Origin: Acanthornis magna
Taxonomy: Eukaryota; Chordata; Aves; Passeriformes; Acanthizidae
Length of the DNA stretch: 64,000 bases
Direction of reading: 5' to 3'
Assembly (NCBI GenBank): GCA_036785705.1
Contig: JAWUZG010000036.1
Location: 12,953,501-13,017,500 of the forward strand
The notes beneath the pieces were generated by a model. It saw nothing but the letters and a program-made list of their open reading frames with translations. It was not told where the DNA came from and made no database searches. The stretch's first letter is position 1. Each line of letters opens with the position of its first letter. Positions 34,174 through 48,101 of this stretch are shown here, in pieces. The position numbers and the translations under genes were made by a program.

Positions 34174-35505
34174 GCACAGAATGGTTTGGGTTAGAGGGGA
34201 CATCAAATATCACCTAGTTCCAGCCCCTCTGCTATTGGCAGGGACACCTTCCACTGGACCAGGCTACTCAAAGTCTCATCAAACCTGGCCTTGGACAAAG
34301 CCAGGAACAGGGCATCCAAAACTTCTCTGAGCAACTTGTTACAGTGCCTCACTACCCTCTGAATAAATAATTTCTTCCTAATGTCTAATCTAACTTTCTC
34401 CTTCTTTTTATCTTAAAACCATTTTCCTTTTTTTTGGTCACTGTCCCTGTAAAAAGTTGCTCTCCCTCTTTTTTTCTCTAAGTCCATTTAATTATTAGAA
34501 GGCTGAAATGTGGTCTTCCTGCAGCCTTCTCTCCTCTAGGCTTGACAGCCCCAACTCTCTCAGCCTCTCTTCACGGAAAAGGTGCTCCAGCCTGCTTATT
34601 ATCTCTGTGGCTTCCTCTGGACTCACTCCAACAGGTCCATGTCCTTCCTGTGCTGGGCCCCCAGAGCTGATGCAGCACTGCAGGCGGGGTCTCAGCAGAG
34701 CAGAGCAGAGGGGCAGAATCCCCTCCCTGGCCCTGCTGCCCACACTGCTCTGGATGCAGCCCAGGACATGTTTGGCTTTCTGGGCTGTGAGTGCTCATGG
34801 CTGGGCCATGTCCAGCTTTTCAGCCAGGAGAACCTCCAAGTCCTTCTTGGGAGGGCTGCTCTCAATAAGTTCTCCCAGTTCTGTACTTATGTCTGGGACT
34901 GCTCTAACTGTGGTGCAGCACCTTGACTTGGACTTTTTTAACCTCCTGAGGTTCTCATGGTCTCAATTCTCAAGCTTGTTCAGGTTGCCCTTCCTGGGAA
35001 CCTGGACAACGTTGAGGCACCTGCACTGCTCAGGTCCCTTCTGTTGTGTCACCTGCCCTGCTCAGGTCCCTGTCACCTGCAAACTGAGGGAGCACTCGGC
35101 CCCACTGCCTCTGTCATTGATAAAGACACTGAAGAGCCCAAGCCTCAAGACAGAGCCCTGAGGGACACCACTCATCACTGGCCTCCATCTGGACACAGAG
35201 CCATTGACCACAACTCTCTGGTTGCACCCATCTCACCAGTTCCTTAGTCCACCCTTAAAATCCAGTTTTCTCCAATTTAGAGTTTATGACACCACGTGGA
35301 ACTGTGTTGAAATCTTACAGAAGTCCAGGTAGATTACATCAGTCAGTCTTCCCTTTTCGAGCACTGCAGTGACTCCGCCACAGAAGGGGCCCAAGGCTGA
35401 CCAGGCTCTGTTTGTCCTTAGGGCAGCTGTGACTATCTTGGTTCACTTCCTTGTCTTGTACGTATCTGAACATTGCTTCCATGAGGATCTATTCCATGAA
35501 TACAG
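34174..35505 (-). mobile_element. CR1 LINE fragment, longest copy (about 1.3 kb)
   Basis: Antisense CR1 from the 3' UTR (AGAATGGTTTGGGTTAGAGG) through the C-terminal half of ORF2, the reverse transcriptase polyprotein. On the minus strand 34743-34495 shows GSRAREGILPLCSA and RLRELGLSSLEERR. Further up, the plus strand shows the antisense of the polymerase region ('CACTCATCACTGGCCTCCAT', 'GTCCAGGTAGATTACATCAG') and ends near 35505 at 'GAGGATCTATTCCATGA'. A local duplication of CTGCTCAGGTCCCT occurs at about 35026-35070. Many stops and indels make it dead. The long open frame on the opposite strand (34508-35161) is only its shadow. The subfamily resembles that of the 3.7-kb copy. Confidence 0.96.
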
Positions 35506-38500
35506 GGAGAATAAATCTAAACTGCAGCAGTTGTTATTTGAAACAACTTAATTGCTGAGACCATATGGGCTGTAATTCAGTGTGTTTGCACAAAACCTAC
35601 AAAAACCAGTCAGTATTTTCATACAACTGTCAGCATTTTACATATAACTTCGAAGAGCTCTTTGCTTGGTTTGTATTGCATGTCTAAGGGAGGGTTAAAA
35701 AACAAAACAGACTGGGTTGAAAAGATAATTTTGAATTTAATTCTCACCTGAAATTACATGTGAAAGCACTGCAAAAAACCAACTCTAAGAATATGTGAAA
35801 TTTTAAATGAAAATAATTGATTCATTTATAGAAAATTTCAGAAAAAAATTAATCTACAAATATTGCAGCAGTGAAGTTTGTTTCTTTTATAATAATTCAC
35901 AATATTATTAAGTCATAAAATTGCTTTATATTTTATATTGCAAAGATTGGTAGAGACTACTACTGACATTAAGTGTTGGCTGTAAAAATATATTTTTTAA
36001 AATTTCCATGCTCATAGGCACATACTTCATAACTACTATCTAATTTAAACTAGCATTCAAAATACACTGGCAATTTCACAAATCACAGCAAGAGGCACAT
36101 TACTGTCTCTGGAATATGAAGTTATAAAATGCTGGAATTTGTTTTTGCTGTTTAAGCAATTTCTGTATATGTAAATAAAGCCAGTCTTGCAAAGTCAATC
36201 CAGCTGATCAGCATCCAGATAAAGTGACATTTAAGAAGGGAGAAACTGGCAGAGATTTTTTTCCCCTTTTGCTTCTATCCATTGTGTTCTGTTACTTTGG
36301 ATAAGAATACAAATAAATGATTCACTTTTGCCTTTTACAACTGAGAAAAAGTTCTTGGCATCTAAAACCTGTCTCGTTTAGGATGCCATTATTGCAAAGA
36401 CAAGGATAAGCTACTAAGCTGCTTTGCCTAAAAATCTCTCAATCTAATATATATTGCACTGACTGCAGGGGAAAAACTATGACTTCTTTAATGTTTTTTA
36501 TGAACTCTATATAACAGTGTTCATAAATTTAATAATTTTGTGAGTATTTGGAGCTTAGTTATCCACATCTCTCTTCTCCAAAGATAGTCCTCCAAACAGT
36601 GCATTGGAAATTCTCCTGGTTTGCATTTGTACTTGTTTTTCCTTCTAGCATAGCAGCTTTCCCCTCAAGCACTCTATTGCTTACTTTTTTTCATGACCCT
36701 TGGCCAGATGGTTCAAAAAGTCTTAATTTTAGAGAAAGCTCTGGGCAGAAATCTTTGTTCTAAAAAGCTTACACAGAAGACTATAGCAACCATGAATTCT
36801 GTAATATTCTTTCTCAGAAAGGCACCTAAGGAAAATAAATACTCAAAAACTTTTCTAATAATTAACAAGTTTTCAACTACCTAGAGCAAAGGAAAAGCAC
36901 TATTTTATCAAGTAAATGAGAAATACATTTAAAAACCACAACTACTAAAATTATGATTGCATTTCTCAGCTCTGCAGTTCATTAAGGATTTATGTCCTCT
37001 TGTCTGAGGATATGCATGACGTGTTTTTAATACAGACCGTCTGCATGCCCAGTCCCAGGAAATGAAGCAGAAAGACACAGACATGTGTCAGGCTGCACAT
37101 CACTGGAGGCTCAGAGGTCTCAGGGAAGAGGCTGAGCTGTCAGGAATGCCAAGTGCCTTCAGATCTACTCATCCACAACCTTCATAGCGATGACCACATA
37201 TTTCTGAAATTTAGGCCAGCAGGTATTTGCACCAAATATCAGTTCCTCTAAAACACTAAGGATGTTGGAGAGCAATTGGTTTTGTTTTCAAAATAAAACA
37301 TGGTAAGCTCTGTCCTTCTAAGATCTGCATGCAATTCTCAAAAATATAGATACTGACAATCAAACTTGTAGTGCCAAAATAAGTCAGAGTTCAAACATGT
37401 TAATGCCCTAAGTTCTTAGTAAATGAAAGACACTCATAAAGAAGTCAGATTTACAGAAAAAGATGTCTCTCAAAAAGTGATTTGACAATGCTAGAATAAA
37501 ACAAACCAAGAGAAAAACAAACAAAACAAAACAAAACAAAACAAAACAAAACAAAACAAAACAAAATAAAAGTACCTGCGAAGAAGAAAGAGATGCTGAA
37601 AAGGGAACACATAACGGAGTGGTGGAGATGAAAAAGAGAGAAACAGCATCTATAGAATAGAAAATGACCAGTGGGATGGTAAGGAAAATATAAGATTGAA
37701 AATTACAATGTCTCCGTGATTCTATTTATTTTAATATTCAGCAAAATGATAACTTTCAATTCCCGGTCTTGCCCTTTCCATGGCACACTGAGGGATGAGA
37801 TCCAACAAAACTCCCCTTTTTTCTGACCTTCCTTCCTTCAATTGCTTCAGAAAGATGATTCTAGGTTGCAGAACTTGTCTATTTTGACTCACATGGTTTC
37901 TATGATGAAGTCCAGTGCATGGGACAAAGTACATTACAGTGATGAGAATCCATAGATTTTGATTTTTAAAACAAAATATTGCTTGAGGTAGCTTTGAAGA
38001 TGCATTGCATTCTTAATACATGAAAAAAATTAAAGCTCTGTTTGTGGGTTTAAGACTTTTGCTTTTGAGCCCTGTCAAATCCTTCTGGTTTGTTTTGGTT
38101 TTGGATAATGCCATTTTAAGTAGGCCTCCTTTAACTTATACTAAGATGGCTAAGGGGTTAACAGAGCATTAGAAAAATGAATAAAAAAAATGCATTGGAG
38201 CTTTAGAATAATATGAGTTACTTCCCTGACACAAAGTTCTGTTCAACTCTTACCAACAAACAAAATCTTAATGAAGAAAAGTCATCGAACATCGGGAATA
38301 GTTAAATCACTTTTTTAAAACAATCTTTCGGCCTCTCCTATAATACAGTCATCCTTTCATCCCTTATGTGTCCTATGTTTGGTCTAGTTTTAGTTTGAAC
38401 ATGAAACTTATTTGATCCTTTGTCTCTTGCAGTATGTAGCACTTAAAATGAAATTAATAATTTGAGTCTTCCTCTCCTGCAGAGATTTATCCACAGATAT

Positions 38501-41500
38501 ACGGAAATGAAAGAACATCAGTAATTCCATTTTGTGGTGTAGACATGAATCTGTGGTTAAAATCTGAATATGCATGAGAGCACCACATTCAAAGTTATCC
38601 TGCTTCAGCTCTTTAAATAGATGCCCTTTTGAAAGGGCAAAGACACTACAATGGAGTAACAGAACTGTTGCTCTCCCAGTGGTAGACATATCAGTCATAA
38701 AGGTAATAGGTTTTCCCTAAAGTGGAAAAAATGACACATATTGTAAAAAAATACTACTAATACTATCACTGCTGCACAAAAAGCAATTTAAAAATAACAA
38801 TTCGCAATAATACTTAACTTGCTTGTCTTCAAATTTAGACTTCAGATCTCACTTCTGCCCTTGTGGCTTTTTTGTCTTATGTCTGAAATCAGTCTGGGAT
38901 CTCTTTCAGGCTCAGCTGATGGGTCATTATTCCTGAACAACTAAGCCCTACTACAACAAATATGGCTATTAAGTACACAAAGTGCTATTTAACTGCTCAA
39001 TATATTTAGTTTACCTGACAGATTTTAGGTACACACACTGATTTTTACTCTGTTACAATTGATTTATAAATTGAAGTTGAGAATTGCTAATAATACTCTC
39101 CTGCCTCATTTTGCATTGTAACTTCAGCAAACACCAGATCCAACCACTCAGTAAACTTATGGGTTATTTACACCAGTAGAGGAAAAAAGCGCAGCAATAA
39201 TATATCATGATACATTTTTTTAAAGTCAGCTTGCAGAAAGAGTAAGGTAAAAATGTCACCAAGAAACATACCCCTGTGGTTTGGTTGGTTTTTTTTAAAT
39301 TTGACTAGCAAGATCAAAATATAAAATAAAGAATGAAGAATGAATCAAAACATTTGAAGTTTAATTAACCAGGTTTATGTTTGAATGAACAACTGGAGAC
39401 CCTCTTCACATCTCAGGGGGGTATTTTTTTCCTGTGTGTTCCACTGCCACTTTTCACTTTGAACATAAAAAAGTTAGAAATGCAAATACATCGATAGCCC
39501 AGTATTATCCATTTGAATTTCATGCTAAATGATTTCCTAAACCTCTTGCAGTCCATGTATTTCTTTGGTTTTAATCAGCCTGGTTTATTCATCGTGGTAT
39601 GTCACTTTCCTTATAATCATCTCAGCAAGATAGGTTTAGTTCAGTTAAGTTCGTTTTCCCATGGCTCTTGGAAATTGTTTTTCCCTTTAAATTTACTGGT
39701 ATAAGTAGAAAGAAGCAGAACTAACTCTTTCTATAGTGCATGTGGCTTCTGTTTAATAAGATCAGGAATATTCAGCATTGACCAACATCTTACAGTTGCA
39801 CCGTACTGTCTAGTTTAACTAAGCCTTCAGAATTTTTGGGGGTTTTGGAGGGGAAAAGTTTTTGTTTGGAACCAAAAATGGAAAAGAACAACAACAACAT
39901 TTGACTTCCTTACCAGCAAACATTAACTCTTTGGACCATTTCAAAATGACTGAAGATTAAATGCAAGATTTCAAGGTGATGTTTTACACAAATTAAATTT
40001 TATAGCATTGACTAATTACAGCAGCTCCAAGAGGGAGATCAGCAGTACTGGTTTGAAGTATTTATTACTCCAAAGTGTGCAGATTTATGGACACATGTGC
40101 AGCAGAAATGTTGTTTTGGTCCTGTGAGTAGATATTCTAGTAAATTTCAGTACTTGCATGCCACTTGGGTGGCCTGGCTAGTACAGCAGCTAAGTTTGTA
40201 AATTAAATTTCCAGCAGCATTGCTTAAATGGTACATCCTTCATTAAAAAGCTCTTTAGAGAGCCTTTGCATTTTTACCATATTTTTGGTTAAATGTAATT
40301 GACATAAAGGCGTCAACATGTACCTTGCAATTTATGAGTATTTGCCAACAAGAATCACAAACAAAATTTTTTATAGTGACACTAAGTTCACCACAGTAGT
40401 GTAGCTATCAAATTATATTTAATAAATGCCTCTGCAATTACAGTGGCTGTGAGAGATAGAGAACAGATAAAAACAATGTAAAATTTTATTAATATGATTT
40501 GAGGCTGGAAAAAGGAAATTTCTGTATGCCAGCACCATTGGCCTGCCATATTTGTCTATGCTAAGGATTTGCCATAAAATTTTGCCTTGAAAAATGTAAT
40601 GAAGCTTTTATATGACTCTAATCTACATCTGCATCAAGGTTCTGTTGGTTAGAGGCAACCTGGGATGGCTCTGACCTATGCCTGGCCATTACACAAATAG
40701 CTAGTTTATTATATAAATACTTATGATCAGTTAATTTATAATAATGGAAAGGGAATGCATATCTTGTTCTGTTGAACTCAGAAGGGTGTAACCATGAAGG
40801 TAACTTAGCAGGGCAGATTGTCACCTCCAGGAATTCCAGTTTCTAAGGAGCTCCAAATTGTACTTTGCTAAAGACAGGCATTATAGATCAAAAGGCTCTA
40901 GACAGCTGAGAAACAATTGCAGCCCTTCAAAACAGAGAAATGAAAAAATTGAGCTGTAGCAGTGTGATGTAGCTTTTGCTACCAAGTGAACAGACAGAGG
41001 TCTTATGTCACTGTCATATACTGTCTCCTTCATTGCATGCTATTCACCCCTTAACAGTTCTTTCTTCTTTCCAGTCTTTGCCCTATAATTTTCTGTCACG
41101 TTGGCAAATAAAACCTGAATATCAAATCTATAAAAGTTAATTCTCTGACTCCTCTGAATTTTCTGTCATTAACCATTTCTTAAATTGCAGCTCTGAGTAC
41201 ACAGGTATTACAACATTACTGTACAACCTGACATTTGTAGATGAAAAATAACATCAGATTGTTTCAAATTTTAACTTAGAAATGTACTAACAAAGCACAA
41301 GAAAATCACTAGATTATTAGAAATACAGAAAATAAAGACAACAGTTTCTCTTTCTGCAACATATGAAATTTTTTTTTTCCATAGATATCCTATCAACCAA
41401 GTGTTAATCTACCAACAGTAAATGAAATCATAGTGTTAGCACATATCCTTAGTGACACAACAAACAGAAAGAAGATAACTAAAGCAGGCAATTCCCTAAA

Positions 41501-43050
41501 CATGGCAGAAATTCTGCAATTACTTCAATTAATGAATATGAATAGAAAACAATTATAATGAAAAAATATCTAGGTTATACATAAAAATATTAAATACAGA
41601 TTAACTACAGATGTAAAAATTATTGAAGAAAAAGAGTCCCTTCCCTTAAGAATGTAGAACCATGATGTCTTTTTAACATTATATTCATACTTCACTTTCC
41701 TAAAGTATCCAGTAGAAATGCAAAAATGCTGCTGCTGCTCAAAATTAGGATAAGCACTGAAGGACTTAAAATGCAGATGCCCAAGAACACATTACACTGT
41801 TACCACAAAGAGCTTTACATTGTTTAACATTACTACCACAACTCCTACAGCAGCTATTTTGAGGGAAGTGAGTTTGTAAACCCGAAGAGCTGGCATGAAC
41901 AAGCTCATGTCTTACTGAAACAATATGTACTTGGAAGGAGTTTTATCCTTTTATAGTAACAGAGTGTATGACATTTAACGGTGAATTAAATGTTCCAGGA
42001 TTAAATAAATATATTGTACCAAAAGGAAATGTTATCTAAACCATTTAGAAGCATCATGTGAGAAAATGTTAGTAATAAATTTCTAATATAATCCATCTAT
42101 TTCTCTTTATCAGGGTTAAGAAGCTGATGAACTGCAGTGCAGTTAGACAGTTCTGCACTTCAATAAATAGTTTTCACTGCATCCTCTAACTGCTCTTTAT
42201 CCTCCTTCATTTAAACTTACATTAGCTACTGTAAACTATGATCAGAACAGCATATTAATTGAAAATAAATGGTCCAAATTAAGAAATATCTTCTTGGTCA
42301 AAGGCCAGCTGTTTCTTTGAAAGGGTGAGGAGTGTACAAATCCAGCAAATCTTTCTCGTAGTGGAAAGAGCAAGCACAGCTTTTCCAGGACTGTCTGCCC
42401 CTTTCCCTACATCCTAAAACAGATGCTTGAGACAGCTGGGAAATCTACATCTTGAAAGAATGTCAGGGAAGGAGAAGTGGAGAGTTTTGCATGGTGGCAT
42501 TAGTCTGGGTGAATCCTGTATACTGGTGCATAACAATTCTCTACTTTGAATGACAGAAGAAAAAGCAGGACATCACGATGAATTTCTCAAGGTGTGACTG
42601 TCAAAGTCACACTATCCTGCCCTCCTAACCTCTGAAATGTTATTTCCAGTCTCACAGAGTATTTTTCTTAAAATTTCTAGAGTCCATGTTTTAGATGAAA
42701 ATCTCAGCTGCATCTTAAGAAAGATCCTGGCTTTTTTTGTTGTTGTTTTGATGAACCCTTTTAGATTTAGTCACTTCCAGACAAAGGAAAAAAGAAAGAC
42801 TTTTTAAACAAATCCTTGTGATTCCCCAAGTCATAACTAAAACCAGTTGGAGTTGACCATACTGTAATATGAACAAGCAGAAAATAATATAGATCTGTAG
42901 AAAACTGTGACCAATCTATTTTAAGGGAGAAAGGGGTCCTTGCTCCACCTGAGCCCTGGAGCAAGGACCTTTCAAGAAGTGTATTTTGGCCCCTCATATT
43001 CTGTACCAGAGAGAAGGGTAGGTTAGCATTACCAACACGGCCTTGTCACT
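35506..43050. other. Long non-coding AT-rich stretch
   Basis: About 7.5 kb with one (AAAAC)n array and no recognised gene or transposon. Frames at 36548-36763 (+), 38408-38698 (-) and 40618-40824 (-) lack motifs and splice context. The stretch 40200-40560 is rich in homeodomain-type TAAT cores, as AT-rich DNA often is. Confidence 0.55.
37513..37570. repeat. (AAAAC)n microsatellite
   Basis: Eight perfect AAAAC units at 37523-37562 with imperfect A-rich flanks. It is likely length-variable. Confidence 0.97.
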
Positions 43051-43379
43051 GAATCACAGAATCATAGAATCAAGTAGGTTGGAAAAGACCTTGGAGATCA
43101 TCCAGTCCAACCTAAGACTTAGCACCACCATATGAACTAAACCATGGCACTGAGTGCCACATCCAGTATTTTTCTGAACACCTCCATGGATGGTGCCTCC
43201 ACCACTTCCCTGGGCAGCCCATTTCTATGCCTAAACACTGTAAGGAATTTTTTTCTAATGTCTAGCCTAAACTTCCCCTGGCTCAGCTTAAGAATGTCCT
43301 TGCATCCTGTTGCTGGGTGCCTGGGAGAAGAGCCCAACCCCTGCCTGGCTACAGCCTCCAAGCCATGCTGTGCCAGCTA
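43051..43379 (-). mobile_element. CR1 LINE 3' fragment, second subfamily
   Basis: The antisense CR1 begins with an intact tail (CACAGAATCATAGAATC) and 'AGGTTGGAAAAGACCTTGGA', the classic 3' UTR. Minus-strand 43361-43137 encodes the ORF2 C-terminus with LPREVVEAPSMEVFRKILD. The 'TGCTGGGTGCCTGGGAGAAG' part marks a subfamily different from the 3.7- and 34-kb copies. It is 5'-truncated near 43379. Of the minus-strand copies, its tail and coding end look the least damaged. Confidence 0.95.
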
Positions 43380-44224
43380 GTCACAGTTCACCAGCTGGAA
43401 AGATTTCTGGGCTGGCTGTTGATTCTGCAGATACAACCATGGAAAAATCAGAGCCCTCATATGGTACTCACTAAAGTCAGAGCAGCTAACACTTTTTGAC
43501 AGCATTGAGCTACCTAAAAAAAGAGGGTTTATATCAGATTTTTACAAAAACATAATTTTTGACATTCAGTATTTGTAAGACAATCATATTATCATATGAT
43601 TGTATGTTTAACAGATTACTGAATTACTACATATTTCTATTTAAATAGTACATGGATTTGTAGGTTAATATATGGTACATTAAGGAGTCCAGACTGAAAA
43701 TTATGTATAGTATAAATAAAACTTTATGTCTCAATCACAGACACATCTGTTTCTCTGTATGAGAGCAGGAAATTTTGTCAGTATCTTGAAACATATTTTT
43801 AACAACATAATACTACATTTTGTTATTGTCCCCATCTATAAATTAATATACCACCTGTTTTAAATAATTTTATTCTTATCTGTAAACAATAAGCACTATT
43901 CTGGCATTAATGTGTGCTTGTATTTGTACTGTAAAACCACTCTGTCTAGAATTCTTCTTGTTTCCTATGATCCCAAGCAGAGTTTATCATAAAACAGAAA
44001 CTACAAGCATTTTTATGCCAAAATGAGATGAGCCTAAAAATATGTCATATTCCATGTTCCAATTTACACTTTACTGTGTCATTTGGGAGAGAGCTTAAAT
44101 AAAGACTGTGGCCAAGAGGACACATGGAACAAACACCATTTGCCACTTACACGCTCATTAAGACTGCGTGACTACCTCATTAAGGGAATCATCTTGATGT
44201 TAGGATTAATGTTAAGAAATTACA

Positions 44225-44308
44225 TTCCCTTTTTTTTTCTCTTTTTTTCTCTTTTTTTTCTCTTTTTTTTTCCTCTTTTCTTTTTTTTCTCTTTTTTTTT
44301 TTTCCCTC
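44225..44308. repeat. 84-base homopyrimidine tract
   Basis: An uninterrupted run of C and T, mostly T with CTC or CTCT breaks every 8-10 bases, so it is an imperfect (CTC-T7-8)n-like repeat. No purine interrupts it. The opposite strand is all purine. Confidence 0.97.
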
Positions 44309-45724
44309 ATCTGTTTGAAATAGAAACATTTCTTCAAAAATCAACAATTTGTTTTGGAAGGTTCACACAATTAACCACACATGCCAGTGTAGTGTAAATT
44401 TCTTCCTGATTCTCAGATGCCAATGGCATTTTTCTTCAGGAACACACCACTCCTAGATATTCCATGCCAAATTCATGGGAGTGTTTTTCTTATATGATGC
44501 TTAAAAGAAATTTCATTTTCTCCTTTCCCACCAATAGAAGCTTAACTCAATGGATTTCACTTCTACTGTTTTACAGACATACTCCAGTTTCTAAATTATC
44601 AATTTTCTGATTGTTCAGTCCCTGGTTCAATGGAGTGCAAATTATGTTGAAACACTTGACTCAGCCTCCAGTGCGTGATATAAACCAGATGAACTTCGTT
44701 GCTTAAAATAGCCAACTTCTCTGGGTTTCTCATTTAATGTTTGCATCAAAAGAAAATGTTACATTTTCTTTTTATGTCATGAGGAACAGCAAAAAAGTAA
44801 AGACAAATTATGCAATTGGGAGGTTACCTAGCAGTTTGAGTACATTCCACATACTTAGGAAAACCAAGTAAATTTAAGAATACTACCACACCTGTGAGTA
44901 CATAAGAATAAAGGTTAAAAAATACATCAATTTCATAGTGCCAAATGATGCTTCTGCCTTACACCAGAGCTGTCTGAGCGGCAGATTCTGCTCCATTTGT
45001 AATGATCGCTTCCCTGCAGCTGCTGATTAAGTTGAATTCACAGGGTAACTCATAGCATCTATTAAAGTAATGCACATGTAGCTTCAGCTGGAGTTACGCA
45101 TTTAGTTATTTGTTATATTTGTCCCTTTGCTTCATCTACATCTGCTACAACCAAAAAAAATTAGGCTTCCCATACTCCACCTGGAGACAATTGTATCCCA
45201 TTTAAATAGTTTTCGGTTATTATCCATTTTAGGTTTCTTTACTAGCTAAATAACTTCAGCTAGTGTTAACAGGAGTTTATCTGATCCCAGTGTTTGTTCA
45301 ACTGCGTCATTTACTTTTACAACTTCAACAGATATTTGTACCAAAGCCTGTGAAAGCCAAGTCTCTGAAGAGCCAAGTATTGACTGGAAATGTTGCAAAG
45401 GTAAAATAAATAGAGGAAAACTAAGTTCATGCAGATGAACAATAAAGTAAGTGCTGTGTATTCAGCTTCCTCCCGGAAAACTGCTGACGGTTTGTATGTT
45501 TCAACGTAGGATACACCCCCACATGTCTGTTTGTATGTGTGCAAACTGTTTATATAGTACACATGTATATAACGACCAACTGTATGGGTATGTTGATGGG
45601 AAACATCTGTCTCCTCCTACTGCTAAAACCCCTCATTTCTTCAATTGCAAGGATTCTGACATATTTCCTGAAGGGCTTCCTAACATCCTAACAAGTCAGA
45701 AATCCTGAAGGCGAGATGCTATTA

Positions 45725-45813
45725 AAACAAAAACAAAAATAAAACAAAACCAATCAAAAAACCAAACTAGAAACCCCCCCAAACAAAAACAAACAAACAA
45801 ACAAACAAACAGA
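45725..45813. repeat. A/C-rich simple repeat with (AAAC)5
   Basis: The tract is almost wholly A and C, ending in five AAAC units (45791-45810), with a C7 run near 45773-45779 in the middle. Confidence 0.9.
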
Positions 45814-47981
45814 AACTGAAAAAGATTTTATAATTCTTTATCTTAAAAAAAATGTTTTTCCCATAGAAAATTATGTAAAGGTGAATATTTGTCACAAGGT
45901 TGGGGTTTTTTCTTTTAAAAATGTAAAATTTCCAGTGAGACTGAAATTCTACCTACTGAAATGATCCTTGTTGCCTTTACACAATACTGTGTCCTTGCAA
46001 ACTTCTCTGAAAATAGAGAACAGGGAGAGATCAAGAGAAAAAGTACACAGTAACAGAAGTAACACTACCCAAGAGTGTTAAGAGCACAGAATATCTAGCT
46101 TGGCTAGTACAGACAATAGCAGTTATTTAATGGAATGAGAATTTATTGCTGATGACTCAAATCCAGTTTATCAGCAAGTCGGTTAAACTACATCAGAAAT
46201 GAGATAGAGGGGAATAATAGAAATTTCATAATGTTTTGTTGGTTTTTTTTTTTCCCCATGAGAATAGTAACATTATAATTCTAGACCATTTGTCCTCATC
46301 ATAATCTCTGGGCTCCCTTCCGGTGACTCTACATCAGAAAGAGCATTGTGACAGGAGGTATTAGGAGACTGGCAACATGAATGATATGGACACAAAAAAC
46401 ATTTCCATGTGAAAAGATGAGTTAGAAAGGTGATGAAAAATAGTGGCCTAAAAATATATGAAACAACAACAAATACTTAGGTCACAACATACTTAAAATG
46501 TTTCGTGGCAAAATTAGCAGGATGACAAAAATCTTGCACATTGCATAGAGTTCATCTGTGGAAGTGAGTGTAAAAAACACTGCTGAAGAGAAAAATTCAA
46601 CATTTTTTTTTACTGTATAATGATCAACATTTGGTGTGAATAAGTAAAATACCCAGACTTTCTAGACTCAGTAATACACACAATCAGGAGAGTTCTGCCA
46701 TACTCATACATAAGGTATCCTATCTTCCTCAAGGAAGATTATACTGTAACCACCAAGTTCCTTACTGTTGTCATTCAAATATTTGCTGCTGACTGCTGGC
46801 AGAGACCAAGAGCTGGATTAGCTTGCATGGACCAATCCTGTGCTGAAATACAACTACCCCTACTGCTAAGGGCTCCAAGCTGGTGTTTGTACCTGACCCG
46901 TCTACGTGGGGAGGAGCATCTTTCTTTCTCTCTTACTTTTCTTTAGTGTCCCATGAAGAAAGGTGCTCTAGAGCACTAAATTACCTTTCAGCATATTACA
47001 GAATTTTTCAATTAACACTCACAAATCCGTTTCACAGAGACAACTGAAACGCAAAATGACCTGTAGATTATTAGGCTCCTAGGGCATAGAAATAAATTGG
47101 ATTTATTTGTTCCAATAAGAAATGTCAGTTTTCCAATTAAAAAAAAAAACCTATTCAGATCCAAAAACCCCAAATTCTAGAATGCCATAAAATACACATT
47201 AATATGTTACCCTTGTACTACTTTTCTTATTTAATGAATTATCTAGAAATTAATTACAACATTTGGACATGGTACATGCTGAACTTGCTTTAGCTTGCTC
47301 CTATTGTATTTGGTATCAGATTGAATGATAGGTCTATTTATAGTGCTCCCAGAATTTGTGATACATCAGGGAATTGCAAGACAGATACTTCTGACATTTA
47401 CATAAATATTCATGGACATCTACAATTTCTAAATCAAACAGACTATTTCCTGATGTTTATGGTTAGTGCAATCTCTTCCTGCAACCCAAGAGATGCTAGT
47501 GTCTGTGCCTAGACTAATCTTGAAGGCTAGCTTTGTGTGGGGACTGTTTTAGCCACAAACAGCAAAGCCCAGCCATTTATTTATTGTAAACTGTAGCAAC
47601 ACTAGTCATCATAGTTTACTTCACTGTTTATAAAGGAATGTTTCCAGTCGTTATTCATAGAGGTACTGGCTTTGGCTGTCAGAACTTACTTAAACATAAA
47701 TTGGAAAAAAACTTGTTGATAAAATACCTATAGATATACTTCTGTCTTCTGTTTATGTCACACTAATTAAATCACTTCCACGGCTGCAGCAAGAACCACA
47801 AAATCCCACTGAATAAGCACTCAGGTAACACAAACCCAAAGCAGCAATAAGAAACACTGACAGATGCAACCTGCCCTGCTGTGACAGACTCACTTAACCT
47901 GTCTGTTACACAGACAATCAGCTATGTCAAAAAATTTTAAGTTGAAAAGCTAAAGCTTATGAACATGTTACTTTTCTGCAG

Positions 47982-48101
47982 GTTTTTCCTGCTGTTTGGG
48001 ACCTATGGACAGGAGCTGGACTTTCTGATCTGTCAGAAAAAGGTGTAGAGACTCTATATTTATTAACTATCAGGGGCTCTCTAGGTAGTTTTGATGAGGA
48101 G
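47982..48101 (+). other. Candidate internal coding exon, 120 nt (unproven)
   Basis: A pyrimidine-rich acceptor (TTACTTTTCTGCAG) ends at 47981 and a strong donor (GAGGAG then GTAAGT) begins at 48102. The 120 nt between them form exactly 40 codons in phase 0/0 with no stop; the other two frames each have a stop. The peptide is acidic and protein-like, with motifs such as WDLWTGAGL and SEKGVETLYLL. The open frame itself runs from 47946 to 48171. I do not recognise the protein. Its phase would fit the 19,421 donor, but nothing proves they are joined. Confidence 0.28.

Larger units (their letters stand above)
43380..47945. other. Non-coding DNA with low-complexity tracts
   Basis: Contains the homopyrimidine run at 44225-44308 and the A/C-rich tract at 45725-45813; the 104-codon plus frame at 44083-44397 is an artefact of the T-rich run. 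The segment 44930-45110 has balanced composition without repeats. No gene is recognised. Confidence 0.55.

Noticed and set aside
34508..35161. 217-codon plus-strand open frame, the longest in the window
   Set aside because: It is the antisense of the CR1 ORF2 remnant on the minus strand; the shorter plus frames at 34582-34926 and 34957-35247 are also shadows.
44083..44397. 104-codon frame rich in Phe and Leu
   Set aside because: Produced by the T-rich homopyrimidine tract, which contains no stop codons in that frame.
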